This document shows, piece by piece, positions 16,551-25,900 of a DNA stretch of 40,736 nucleotides (position 1 is the stretch's first letter; every line of letters starts with the position of its first letter). The DNA comes from B16-G9 sp964400655 (GTDB lineage: Bacteria; Bacteroidota; Bacteroidia; Bacteroidales; F082): positions 1-40,736 of the forward strand of contig CAYNVN010000038.1 in the NCBI GenBank assembly GCA_964400655.1, written 5' to 3'. Position numbers and translations under genes: made by a program. Under the pieces are notes generated by a model. The model did not search any database and had not been told where the DNA came from. It was given only the letters and a program-made list of their open reading frames with translations.

Positions 16551-19500
16551 ATGGCTTTCAGAAAAGACAGCAAAATACCCGGTAGCTTTAGTAAAATTAC
16601 CATAAGCCTCGCCTCTCCCGAATCAATTTTGGAACGTTCACACGGCGAAGTACTAAAGCCTGAAACCATAAACTACCGTACATACAAGCCCGAACGCGAC
16701 GGCTTGTTTTGCGAGCGCATTTTTGGCCCTGTAAAAGACTACGAATGCCATTGCGGTAAATATAAAAGAATCAGGTATAAAGGAATTGTTTGTGACCGTT
16801 GTGGTGTGGAAGTTACCGAAAAAAAGGTGCGCCGCGAAAGAATGGGACACATTGAACTGGTTGTACCCGTTGTTCATATCTGGTTTGTAAGAACATTACC
16901 GAACAAAATCGGTGCATTGCTCGGTCTGCCTACCAAAAAACTCGAAACAATTATCTATTACGAAAGGTATGTGGTAATTAACCCGGGAATTAAAGAGGCC
17001 GACGGAATCAACAAACTCGACTTCCTCACGGAAGAAGAATACCTTGATATCCTCGAAGCACTGCCACCCGACAATCAATATCTTCCGGACGAAGACCCCG
17101 ACAAGTTTGTGGCAAAAATGGGTGCCGAAGCCATCCACGACCTGTTAAAAAATATTGATCTGGATAAAACATCATTCGACCTGCGTCATAAAGCAAACAC
17201 CGAAACTTCACAACAGCGTAAAGCCGAAGCATTAAGACGTTTGCAGGTTTTTGAAGCATTCCGCGATTCGCGTAAACGCCTTGAAAACCGCCCCGAGTGG
17301 ATGATCGTTAAAATTGTTCCGGTCATTCCGCCGGAGTTAAGGCCTTTGGTACCTTTGGATGGCGGGCGTTTTGCCACCTCCGACCTTAACGACCTCTATC
17401 GCAGGGTTATCATCCGTAACAACCGTTTAAAACGACTTATCGAAATCAAAGCACCCGACGTAATTATGCGTAACGAAAAACGTATGTTACAGGAAGCTGT
17501 TGATTCGTTATTTGATAACTCCCGTAAATCAAGTGCCGTTAAAACCGACTCAAACCGGCCGCTGAAATCACTTTCCGACAGCTTGAAAGGAAAACAAGGC
17601 CGTTTCCGTCAAAACCTGCTTGGTAAACGTGTTGACTATTCGGGTCGTTCGGTAATTATTGTTGGCCCCGAACTTAAACTCAACGAGTGTGGACTTCCGA
17701 AAGGAATGGCCGCCGAACTTTTCAAACCTTTTATCATTCGCAAACTGCTCGAACGCGGTATTGTTAAAACGGTAAAATCGGCTAAAAAAATTGTTGAACG
17801 CAAAGATGCGGTTGTTTGGGATATTTTGGAAAACATCCTTAAAGGACATCCCGTATTGCTTAACCGTGCTCCTACATTGCACCGTTTGGGTATTCAGGCT
17901 TTCCAGCCGAAACTTGTAGAGGGAAAAGCCATCCAGCTTCACCCGCTTGCCTGTACGGCGTTTAACGCCGACTTTGACGGTGACCAGATGGCGGTTCACG
18001 TTCCTTTGGGTAATGCTGCCGTTTTGGAAGCTCAAATCCTGATGCTTGCATCGCACAATATTCTGAACCCCGCCAACGGTGCACCTATTACCGTTCCTTC
18101 ACAGGACATGGTACTGGGTCTTTATTACATCACCAAAGCCCGTAAAAATTCAGAATCTTTCCCCATTAAGGGCGAAGGAATGAAATTTTACTCCCCCGAG
18201 GAAGTTATCATTGCCTATAACGAACAACGTGTTGACCTTCATGCCATCATCAACGTAAAAGTAGATGTTAAAGAAGACGGCAAACTGGTTAACAAAATGA
18301 TAGAAACCACTGTTGGACGTGTTATTTTTAACGAAAGGGTTCCTGAAGGCTACGGTTACATCAACCAGTTGCTTACCAAAAAGGCACTCCGCGACATCAT
18401 CAGCGAAGTGTTAAAGGAAACAGGTACCGCTATTACGGTTAAATTCCTTGACGATATCAAAGAACTTGGCTACCAGATGGCCTTCAAAGGCGGCCTGTCG
18501 TTTAACCTTGGCAACATCATTATTCCCGATATTAAAGAGGAGCTGGTAAATCAGGCCAACCAGGAGGTTGATGAGGTGATGTCGAACTACAACATGGGAT
18601 TCATTACCAATAAGGAACGTTATAACCAGATTATTGATATCTGGACACATACCAACGCCAAACTCACCAACATCCTGATGAAAGAGCTGGCATCAGACGA
18701 TCAGGGATTCAACCCTGTTTATATGATGCTTGACTCGGGAGCCCGTGGATCGAAAGAGCAGATTCGTCAGCTTTCGGGAATGAGGGGACTGATGGCCAAA
18801 CCTCAAAAATCAGGTGCTACAGGTGGTGAGATTATTGAAAACCCGATTCTCTCGAACTTTAAAGAGGGACTTACCGTACTTGAGTACTTTATTTCAACAC
18901 ACGGTGCGCGTAAAGGTCTTGCCGATACAGCCCTTAAAACGGCTGATGCCGGTTATCTTACCCGTCGTTTGGTGGATGTCGCCCAGGATGTTATCATCTC
19001 TGAAAAAGACTGTGGTACCCTCCGCGGACTGACTACCACAGCTTTGAAAAAGAATGAAGATATTGTTGAAACCCTGTACGACCGTATCCTTGGCCGTGTA
19101 ACCGTTCACGATATCCATCATCCTTTAACAGGCGAGCTGATTATTGAAGCCGGTGAGGAAATTACCGAGAATATAGCCACTGCAATCGAAGAGGCAGGCA
19201 TCGAACAGGTTGAAATCCGTTCGGTATTAACCTGTGAGTCGAAACGCGGTGTTTGTGCCAAATGTTACGGACGTAACCTCGCCTCGGGCCGTTTAGTACA
19301 ACGCGGCGAAGCCGTTGGTGTTATTGCAGCCCAGTCGATTGGTGAACCGGGTACACAGCTTACACTGCGTACATTCCACCAGGGAGGTACCGCGTCAAAC
19401 GTTGCCGTTAATGCCAAAATACTTGCCAAACACGACGGTGTAATGGAAATTGACGAACTTAGAACGGTTGATTACGAAAAAGACGGTAACAAATATCAGA

Positions 19501-20861
19501 TTGTAATCGGTCGTTCGGCCGAAATGCGAATCATTGAACCGAAAACCGGTGTTATCCTCACTTCAAGCAACCTTCCTTACGCTTCAAACCTTTACGTAAA
19601 AAACGGTGCTACAGTTAAAAAAGGCGATATGATTGCCGACTGGGATCCGTTTAATGCCGTAATTCTTTCGGAAGTAAACGGTAAAGTGGCTTTCGAAAAT
19701 ATTGTTGAAGGTCAGTCGTATCGTATTGAATCGGATGAACAGACAGGATATCAGGAGAAGGTAATCATCGATTCCAAGTTGAAATCGAAAAACCCGATTA
19801 TTAAAATCCTTGCTGCCGATGGTTCGGTAATTAAATCGTACGACCTTCCGGTGGGAGCCCACCTGCTGGCAGACGAAGGAAACGAGATAAAAGCCGGTGA
19901 TATTTTGGTTAAAATCCCGCGTGCCTTTGGTAAAGCCGGTGATATCACGGGAGGTCTCCCGCGTGTTACCGAGCTGTTTGAAGCACGTAACCCTTCCGAT
20001 CCGGCCGTTGTTGCCGAAATCGACGGTGTGGTTAGCTTTGGTAAAAAACTGAAACGCGGTAACCGCGAAGTTATCATTACCTCTAAAACAGGCGATGAGA
20101 AACGTTATCTGGTTCCCACATCAAAACAGGTACTGGCACAGGAAAACGATTTTGTTAAATCGGGAACTCCCCTTTCGGACGGTGCCATTACTCCAAGCGA
20201 TATTCTGGCCATTAAAGGGCCCATGAAGGTTCAGGAGTACATTGTTAACGAAGTACAGGAGGTTTACCGTCTGCAGGGTGTAAAAATCAACGATAAGCAT
20301 TTTGAGGTTATTGTACGTCAGATGCTGCGTAAGGTTCAGGTTGAAGACCCGGGCGACACCCGTTTCCTTGAAGGAGAACTGGTTAACAGAATCGATTTCC
20401 AGGAAGTTAACGACGAAATCTTCGGTATGAAAGTAATTGAAGATCCCGGTGATTCGGAAAACCTGCGTCAGGGAATGATCGTTTCGGCAAGAAAATTGCG
20501 TGACGAAAATTCAGTACTGAAACGTCGCGACAAAAAACAGGTGGTTGCCCGCGATGCCCGACCGGCCACAGCCCGTCAGGTACTCCAGGGAATTACCAGA
20601 GCCTCGTTACAGACCAACAGCTGGATTTCAGCTGCATCTTTCCAGGAAACTACCAAAGTGCTTACACAGGCTTCAATCCAGGCTAAAGCCGATACCCTTA
20701 ACGGATTGAAAGAAAATGTGATTGTCGGGCACAAGATTCCTGCCGGTACGGGTCTGCGCGACTATGAAGATATCATTGTAGGTTCAAAAGCCGAATTTGA
20801 TGCGCTTAAAGAAAAGGCTGCATTGGCCGAAACCGATGAAGCCGTTAACGAAGATCAGTAA
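16551..20861 (+). CDS. rpoC: RNA polymerase beta' subunit
   Basis: 1436 residues. The N-terminal zinc site uses C66, C68, C81 and C84. The catalytic loop NADFDGDQM is at 472-480 and carries the three Mg-binding aspartates. The second zinc site includes C821, C895, C902 and C905. The trigger-loop region (GSRGSK-like GARGSKEQIRQLSGMRGLM) is normal, and the C-terminus ends with the usual ATTKVLTQASIQAK-like segment. It is the last gene of the main transcript, with an intrinsic terminator at 20874-20913. Confidence 0.99.
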   Translation: MAFRKDSKIPGSFSKITISLASPESILERSHGEVLKPETINYRTYKPERDGLFCERIFGPVKDYECHCGKYKRIRYKGIVCDRCGVEVTEKKVRRERMGHIELVVPVVHIWFVRTLPNKIGALLGLPTKKLETIIYYERYVVINPGIKEADGINKLDFLTEEEYLDILEALPPDNQYLPDEDPDKFVAKMGAEAIHDLLKNIDLDKTSFDLRHKANTETSQQRKAEALRRLQVFEAFRDSRKRLENRPEWMIVKIVPVIPPELRPLVPLDGGRFATSDLNDLYRRVIIRNNRLKRLIEIKAPDVIMRNEKRMLQEAVDSLFDNSRKSSAVKTDSNRPLKSLSDSLKGKQGRFRQNLLGKRVDYSGRSVIIVGPELKLNECGLPKGMAAELFKPFIIRKLLERGIVKTVKSAKKIVERKDAVVWDILENILKGHPVLLNRAPTLHRLGIQAFQPKLVEGKAIQLHPLACTAFNADFDGDQMAVHVPLGNAAVLEAQILMLASHNILNPANGAPITVPSQDMVLGLYYITKARKNSESFPIKGEGMKFYSPEEVIIAYNEQRVDLHAIINVKVDVKEDGKLVNKMIETTVGRVIFNERVPEGYGYINQLLTKKALRDIISEVLKETGTAITVKFLDDIKELGYQMAFKGGLSFNLGNIIIPDIKEELVNQANQEVDEVMSNYNMGFITNKERYNQIIDIWTHTNAKLTNILMKELASDDQGFNPVYMMLDSGARGSKEQIRQLSGMRGLMAKPQKSGATGGEIIENPILSNFKEGLTVLEYFISTHGARKGLADTALKTADAGYLTRRLVDVAQDVIISEKDCGTLRGLTTTALKKNEDIVETLYDRILGRVTVHDIHHPLTGELIIEAGEEITENIATAIEEAGIEQVEIRSVLTCESKRGVCAKCYGRNLASGRLVQRGEAVGVIAAQSIGEPGTQLTLRTFHQGGTASNVAVNAKILAKHDGVMEIDELRTVDYEKDGNKYQIVIGRSAEMRIIEPKTGVILTSSNLPYASNLYVKNGATVKKGDMIADWDPFNAVILSEVNGKVAFENIVEGQSYRIESDEQTGYQEKVIIDSKLKSKNPIIKILAADGSVIKSYDLPVGAHLLADEGNEIKAGDILVKIPRAFGKAGDITGGLPRVTELFEARNPSDPAVVAEIDGVVSFGKKLKRGNREVIITSKTGDEKRYLVPTSKQVLAQENDFVKSGTPLSDGAITPSDILAIKGPMKVQEYIVNEVQEVYRLQGVKINDKHFEVIVRQMLRKVQVEDPGDTRFLEGELVNRIDFQEVNDEIFGMKVIEDPGDSENLRQGMIVSARKLRDENSVLKRRDKKQVVARDARPATARQVLQGITRASLQTNSWISAASFQETTKVLTQASIQAKADTLNGLKENVIVGHKIPAGTGLRDYEDIIVGSKAEFDALKEKAALAETDEAVNEDQ

Positions 20862-20873
20862 TAATACTTAAAT

Positions 20874-20913
20874 AAAAAGGTGCTGCTCGTTTTACCGGAC
20901 AGCACCTTTTTTT
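20874..20913 (+). terminator. rpoBC intrinsic terminator
   Basis: AGGTGCTG (20878-20885) pairs with CAGCACCT (20900-20907) around a 14-base loop, flanked by an A-run before and a T-run after. It starts 13 bases past the rpoC stop and lies just ahead of the DUF3467 gene. Confidence 0.9.
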
Positions 20914-20930
20914 ATCTAAACAATAAAACA

Positions 20931-21245
20931 ATGGAAAACAAAGTAAACCAAAACAAAATCAATATTGAGCTTACCGAAGAGGTTGCCGAAGGTACCTATT
21001 CAAACCTTGCGGTAATAAGCCATTCGCACTCCGAGTTCATTATCGATTTTGTAAAACTGATGCCGGGTTCGCCCAAAGCAAAAGTTAAATCGCGTATTAT
21101 TCTTACTCCTGAACATGCCAAACGTTTACAAAAAGCATTGCAGGAAAATATCACAAAATTTGAAAAAATGCACGGACCGATAAAAGAACACGGCGGAGAC
21201 GGATTTCCTCCCTTTTCTTTAGGAGGCCCGGTAGCCGAAGCATAA
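20931..21245 (+). CDS. DUF3467 domain protein
   Basis: 104 residues from the ATG at 20931; the longer open frame upstream runs through the rpoC terminator and is not used. INIELTEEVAEGTYSNLAVI, SHSEFIIDFVKLMPG and KVKSRIILTPEHAKRLQKAL are typical of DUF3467, a small family common in Bacteroidota and often next to rpoC. Function is unknown. It has no signal peptide. It is separated from rpoC and from the sulfatase by terminators, so it may depend on read-through or an unseen promoter. Confidence 0.88.
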   Translation: MENKVNQNKINIELTEEVAEGTYSNLAVISHSHSEFIIDFVKLMPGSPKAKVKSRIILTPEHAKRLQKALQENITKFEKMHGPIKEHGGDGFPPFSLGGPVAEA

Positions 21246-21267
21246 ATATCAAAACTATGTTTTTAAG

Positions 21268-21305
21268 CCCTGTTTGTCGTTTGATAAACGGGGTTTTTTG
21301 TTTTA
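21268..21305 (+). terminator. terminator after the DUF3467 gene
   Basis: CCCTGTTT (21268-21275) pairs with AAACGGGG (21286-21293), with one T-G wobble and a 10-base loop, followed by TTTTTTGTTTT. It begins 22 bases after the stop codon. Confidence 0.8.
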
Positions 21306-21349
21306 TGGTAAATCATAAAAACCTACTTTTACCTCATAAATTAATTATT

Positions 21350-22888
21350 ATGCAAAAGTTCAAACCATTATTTTTTCCGTTTTGGTACGTGTTTATTTTG
21401 GTACTAATTTTATTTTCATGCAGCAACATAAAAAAACAACACAACGACAAACCGAATATCATTATAATTTATGCCGACGACCTCGGATATGGAGATGTGG
21501 GGGCTTACGGTTCGGTTGCCGTTAAAACACCAAACATTGATAAACTTGCCAACGGCGGCATCAAATTTACAAGAGGTTACGCTTCATCGGCAACCTGTAC
21601 ACCAAGCCGATATGCCCTTTTAACCGGAACCTATCCCTGGCGCAATAAAAATGCACATATTTTATCCGGATCAGCTTCGCTAATTATTGACACTTCACAA
21701 ATCACGCTCCCGAAAATGTTGAAAAATCAAGGATATAAAACGGGTATTGTGGGTAAATGGCATCTTGGTCTGGGAAAAGGAAAAGTTGACTGGAATAAAC
21801 ACATATCACCCGGCCCAAACGAAACAGGGTTTGATTATTCTTTTATTCTTGCCGCCACACAAGACAGGGTTCCAACGGTTTATATTGAAAACGGTTATGT
21901 ATCAGGACTTGATAAAAACGATCCGATAGAAATCAGCTATAAAAAACCTTTTCCTGACGAAATTACAGGAAAGGAGCATCCCGAACTGTTAAAAATGAAA
22001 TTAAGTTACGGTCACGATGGCACCATTGTTAACGGCATTTCGAGAATAGGACATATGAAAGGCGGTAAAAAAGCACAATGGATTGACGAAACGATGGCCG
22101 ACACCTTTCTGTCCAAAGCCCAACGTTTTATTACTACCCATAAAGACGAACCGTTTTTTCTGTATTATGCCCTGCAGGAGCCCCATGTTCCCCGTACACC
22201 CAACCCCCGGTTTGTCGGAAAAACCACATTAGGCCCGCGCGGCGATGCCATTGTTGAAGCCGACTGGTGTATTGGTGAACTCATCAATACATTAAAAAAG
22301 GAGAACCTCCTTAACAACACCTTAATCATTCTTTCAAGTGATAACGGCCCGGTTTTAAATGATGGTTACGACGACGATGCCGACAAAAAGAATAACAACC
22401 ATAAACCGTGGGGGCCGTTTAGAGGCGGCAAATACAGTCTTTTTGAGGCAGGTACCCGCTTACCGTTTATCGTATATTGGAAAGGCCATGTACGACCCGG
22501 AATTTCGGATGCCATGGTATCTCAAATTGATATCCTAAACTCGCTGGCGGCATTGGTAAAAAGTCCTGAAAAAAGCCCGGACGGCGAAAACCTGATGGAA
22601 ACTTTTCTCGGCAACAGCAATAAGGGAAGAAGTTCTATTGTTTTTGAAGCTACCGGACGAACCGGCTACCGCAAAGGCAACTTTGTAATGATACCACCAT
22701 ACAAAGGGCCGTCACTATGCTCTTATACCAACATCGAACTTGGAAACGACAGCGTAATTCAACTTTACGATCTTTCTGTCGATATCGGCCAACAAAACAA
22801 TATTGCTAAAAATAATCCTGAAAAACTCAGTGAGATGGTCAGTGAATACGAAAATATTACAGGCAAAAAAGGCTTGTTACAAAAGTAA
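21350..22888 (+). CDS. Cys-type sulfatase, predicted lipoprotein
   Basis: 512 residues from the ATG at 21350; 31 further in-frame codons upstream overlap the previous terminator and are rejected. A hydrophobic stretch ends in LFSC (Cys24), a lipobox, so it is probably membrane-anchored outside the cytoplasm. Metal ligands appear in YADDLGYGD (D43, D44). The catalytic CTPSR motif (83-87) has Cys83, which must be converted to formylglycine by a maturase not encoded here. It resembles arylsulfatase A-type (S1) enzymes acting on sulfated glycans. A TACTTTTA at 21324-21331 may be its -7 box. No glycan-uptake genes are adjacent. Confidence 0.9.
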   Translation: MQKFKPLFFPFWYVFILVLILFSCSNIKKQHNDKPNIIIIYADDLGYGDVGAYGSVAVKTPNIDKLANGGIKFTRGYASSATCTPSRYALLTGTYPWRNKNAHILSGSASLIIDTSQITLPKMLKNQGYKTGIVGKWHLGLGKGKVDWNKHISPGPNETGFDYSFILAATQDRVPTVYIENGYVSGLDKNDPIEISYKKPFPDEITGKEHPELLKMKLSYGHDGTIVNGISRIGHMKGGKKAQWIDETMADTFLSKAQRFITTHKDEPFFLYYALQEPHVPRTPNPRFVGKTTLGPRGDAIVEADWCIGELINTLKKENLLNNTLIILSSDNGPVLNDGYDDDADKKNNNHKPWGPFRGGKYSLFEAGTRLPFIVYWKGHVRPGISDAMVSQIDILNSLAALVKSPEKSPDGENLMETFLGNSNKGRSSIVFEATGRTGYRKGNFVMIPPYKGPSLCSYTNIELGNDSVIQLYDLSVDIGQQNNIAKNNPEKLSEMVSEYENITGKKGLLQK

Positions 22889-23039
22889 TGTTTGGTGCTT
22901 ATTCCGGTTTATTACACCAATGCCCCGGAATACCGAATCATACATATTTGATAAAACCAGTAAATCAACTGCTTATATGCAAAATATTTATTACGTCAAT
23001 TCTTACTATCGGATAATCCTGTTTGTTTAACTTTTCAAT

Positions 23040-23047
23040 TACATTTG
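23040..23047 (+). promoter_or_regulatory. -7 box upstream of the TlpA-like gene
   Basis: TACATTTG matches TAnnTTTG and would give a leader near 25 bases. The nearest TTTG is only 14 bases upstream, short of the normal spacing. Confidence 0.45.
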
Positions 23048-23075
23048 CATACAATTTACATTTAAGAAGATAAAT

Positions 23076-23585
23076 ATGTTGAGATTTGTTTTAATTACAT
23101 TGATTTCCGTTGTTATTACATCCTGTTCCGTGGCGCAAAAGAAAGGCGATGAGCTTACCGCTCATTTTTACAACTTAAGAGAAGCTAAATATGCCGACGA
23201 ATCGTATCAGGGTATTTTGGATAAGCATAAAGGTGAAGTTATTTACCTCGACTTTTGGGCAAGCTGGTGCGGGCCTTGTAAACGAGAGATGCCCTATTCG
23301 CTTAAGATGCAGGAGCATTTTAAAGGAAAAAAAGTGGTATTTATTTACATGTCGTCCGACCGTGACCCCGCGGCATGGAAACGCACCGCCGAAAGCCTGA
23401 AAATAACCGGCGAACACTATTTGCTAAACCAAAAAGTTTATAACGAACGTAACGCTGTTGTTCAGGTTAAATACATTCCCCGCTACATGATTTACGACAA
23501 AAAGGGAAAGCTGGTTACCAACAATGCTCCGCGTCCCAGCAGTCCGCAATCGACCGAATTAATTGAGAAATTACTGAAAGAGTAA
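23076..23585 (+). CDS. TlpA-like thioredoxin-fold lipoprotein
   Basis: 169 residues. The signal peptide ends in ITSC (Cys17), a lipobox. The thioredoxin fold carries WCGPC (64-68) in DFWASWCGPCKREMP, and a cis-proline loop in KYIPRYMIYDKKG. This matches periplasm-facing TlpA/ResA thiol-disulfide reductases. It ends 12 bases from the convergent dehydrogenase gene. Partners are unknown; it could serve cytochrome maturation or general disulfide reduction. Confidence 0.9.
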   Translation: MLRFVLITLISVVITSCSVAQKKGDELTAHFYNLREAKYADESYQGILDKHKGEVIYLDFWASWCGPCKREMPYSLKMQEHFKGKKVVFIYMSSDRDPAAWKRTAESLKITGEHYLLNQKVYNERNAVVQVKYIPRYMIYDKKGKLVTNNAPRPSSPQSTELIEKLLKE

Positions 23586-23597
23586 TTTCAGCAACCG

Positions 23598-24671
23598 TTA
23601 ACCGGGAAAATTTACCCCTAAATCGCGGGACAGCTGTTTCAGCTTATTTACGGTTTGAACAGAAAGTTCAATGCCGTTTTCCATCTTCTCCTTTTCCGAC
23701 AAACGTTCCGGGTCTCCGGGAATAATAACCCTATCCTCTCCGGGTATGGTTTCGGCATTGCGGAAAGTCTCAATCCACTGGTCCATATAATCTTTAAACG
23801 CTTCGGCGGTTTGGAAAGCATCAATACGTACAGCTCCGAAAAAATGTCCAATTCCCTTATCTTCCCCACCGGTTTTATCTTTCACATAACCCAGTGTTGG
23901 CACCACCGTAGGCCCGAAATTGGCTCCGGGCAGTACGGCCGACAGAATATCAACAATAGCCGTAAGACAAAACCCCTTGTGTCCGCCGTGTTCAACATCG
24001 CCACCCAATGTCAGCAACGAGCCTCCCTCCTTTAATATTCCCGCTTTGTTTACAGGCGAACCGTTCTTATCCTGCAAAAGACCCTCCGGGGCATTTTTAC
24101 CCTTTTCCTCAAGAATATCTAATTTTCCACGGGCAACCGGTGCCGTGGCAAAATCAGCCACAAAAGGGGGTTGCTTTCCGGCGGGAACGGCAACGGCAAC
24201 AGGATTGGTTCCCAGCATTCCGTTTAACCCGAATGTAGGAGCCACCAAAGGGTTGGCATTGGTCATGGTTATACCTATCATGTCGTTCTCCAACGCCATC
24301 ATGGCATAATACCCGGCAATACCGAAATGATAGGAGTTCCGAACGGCCACCCATCCCGTTCCGGCCGCTTTTGCCTTTTTGATGGCAAGCCGCATGGCTT
24401 TGGGGGCGGTAACAAGTCCCAAACCTTTTCCGCCGTCAACAAGGGCGGTAGAAGGTGTTTCGTGTACAATGGAATAGTTTGGACGAACGGTGATTCGTTT
24501 GTTTTTCCACAAACTGATATATTCGGGCAGCCGCATCAGTCCGTGGGTAGAAATATTTCGCAACTCAGCCCGCATCAAAATGTCAGCTGCTTCACGGGCC
24601 TCCTCTTTTGCCAATCCAATCGTTTCAAAAACCGACCGGGTGAAATTAAAAAGTGATTGATATGAATACAT
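23598..24671 (-). CDS. malate/L-lactate dehydrogenase family oxidoreductase
   Basis: 357 residues of the Ldh2/YlbC/YiaK fold, a NAD(P)H-dependent 2-ketoacid reductase family unrelated to classical lactate dehydrogenase. Visible are ISTHGLMRLPEY (His43), RNSYHFGIAGYY with the likely catalytic His115, TNANPLVAPTFG and the glycine-rich LGGDVEHGGHKGFCL. Family members use malate, lactate, ureidoglycolate, 2,3-diketogulonate or delta-1-piperideine carboxylate, and substrate cannot be read from this sequence. It lies 119 bases downstream of murB on the same strand and may be co-transcribed. Confidence 0.88.
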   Translation of the reverse strand: MYSYQSLFNFTRSVFETIGLAKEEAREAADILMRAELRNISTHGLMRLPEYISLWKNKRITVRPNYSIVHETPSTALVDGGKGLGLVTAPKAMRLAIKKAKAAGTGWVAVRNSYHFGIAGYYAMMALENDMIGITMTNANPLVAPTFGLNGMLGTNPVAVAVPAGKQPPFVADFATAPVARGKLDILEEKGKNAPEGLLQDKNGSPVNKAGILKEGGSLLTLGGDVEHGGHKGFCLTAIVDILSAVLPGANFGPTVVPTLGYVKDKTGGEDKGIGHFFGAVRIDAFQTAEAFKDYMDQWIETFRNAETIPGEDRVIIPGDPERLSEKEKMENGIELSVQTVNKLKQLSRDLGVNFPG

Positions 24672-24790
24672 GCTTATTAAGTTTCTTAATACCTGTTTGA
24701 TACTTTAATAACTACCACTATTTACAAAGTGGTTTTCAGGTTTTTCAGTTTTATTCCGGGAAGCAATACTTATCGCCACAAAACCCTTTT

Positions 24791-25807
24791 TCAGTAAATA
24801 TTAACCTCAAATTCAAGTTCGATACCAAATTTTTCGTTTACCGATTTTTTTATCATCATGGCAAGATCAAGTATATCGCTGCCCGTTGCATTTCCATGGT
24901 TTACCAAAACCAGTGCCTGTTTATCGTGCACTCCGGCATCTCCCAATCTTTTTCCTTTTCCGCCGCACTGCTCTATCATCCATCCCGCAGCCAGTTTATA
25001 CGAATTTCTATCAACCTGAAAATACGGAATCTCAGGGTAGCGCTTTTTTAATACTTCAAGCTCATTAATGCCGACAACAGGATTTTTAAAAAAACTACCC
25101 GAATTTCCAATTTGGTCGGGGTCGGGCAATTTAGACCTTCGTATCTGTTTTACCGCATTGCCCACTTCAGCAATGGAAACGGTGTTAATATCCCTATTCT
25201 GAAAAATATGCTTTAACGGAGCGTAACTTAGGTTAACAACAGGATTTCTTTTCAGTTCGAACGTAACGGCCGTAATAAAATAGTTCCTATTGCTGCGGGT
25301 TTTAAAAACACTGCTCCTGTATCCAAACCGGCACGCTTCATTTGAAAAGGTTTTTATTTTACCGGTTGTCAAATCAACGGCCTCAACTTCAACAACGGTT
25401 TCTTTAACCTCCGTTCCGTAAGCCCCAATATTTTGAATGGGGGCTGCTCCCACCGTACCGGGTATCAAACTTAAATTTTCGATACCTCCCAGGTTTTTCT
25501 CAACGCAATAATCAACAAACCGGGGCCATGCCATTCCACCGGCAACCTTTAACAATACCTGTTCATCATCTTCTTCAACAACCCTTAAACCCTCTATCCG
25601 GTTTAAAAAAACCACTCCCTCAAACGTTTTGGTGAAAAGCACATTACTTCCTCCGCCTAAAATCAAAAAAGGCAAATTGTTACGATTTTTAAAATCAACA
25701 GCCTCATTTAATTCATCAACAGTGTTAATTTCAATTAAATAACGGGCTTTAACATCTATACCGAAAGTATTATACGGCTTAAGTGACACATCATTTTTTA
25801 CTGTCAT
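24791..25807 (-). CDS. murB: UDP-N-acetylenolpyruvoylglucosamine reductase
   Basis: 338 residues from the ATG at 25807, matching E. coli-type (type I) MurB. FAD-binding segments are LILGGGSNVLF and IPGTVGAAPIQNIGAYGTEV; the catalytic serine lies in GNSGSFFKNP; a C-terminal Glu is in IELEFEVNI. MurB reduces the enolpyruvyl group to make UDP-MurNAc for peptidoglycan. The open frame continues 112 codons further upstream, but that part has no family similarity and overlaps the divergent glycosyltransferase gene. A -7 box lies only five bases before the ATG. Confidence 0.95.
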   Translation of the reverse strand: MTVKNDVSLKPYNTFGIDVKARYLIEINTVDELNEAVDFKNRNNLPFLILGGGSNVLFTKTFEGVVFLNRIEGLRVVEEDDEQVLLKVAGGMAWPRFVDYCVEKNLGGIENLSLIPGTVGAAPIQNIGAYGTEVKETVVEVEAVDLTTGKIKTFSNEACRFGYRSSVFKTRSNRNYFITAVTFELKRNPVVNLSYAPLKHIFQNRDINTVSIAEVGNAVKQIRRSKLPDPDQIGNSGSFFKNPVVGINELEVLKKRYPEIPYFQVDRNSYKLAAGWMIEQCGGKGKRLGDAGVHDKQALVLVNHGNATGSDILDLAMMIKKSVNEKFGIELEFEVNIY

Positions 25808-25811
25808 TTTG

Positions 25812-25819
25812 CAAAGATA
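25812..25819 (-). promoter_or_regulatory. -7 box of murB, nearly leaderless
   Basis: The minus strand reads TATCTTTG, a perfect -7 box whose last G is five bases from the murB ATG. A start site at the usual distance would fall on or beside the start codon. No clear -33 element is seen. Confidence 0.5.
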
Positions 25820-25900
25820 GGGGTGTTGACGCAATAATTTACACCATTTAATGTTTAAAATATAAGCAGGTATTTTATCGCGAATTATTAAACAGGTGTT

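Noticed and set aside
20880..20930. Longer start for the DUF3467 gene
   Set aside because: The extra codons run through the rpoC terminator hairpin; the ATG at 20931 fits the family length.
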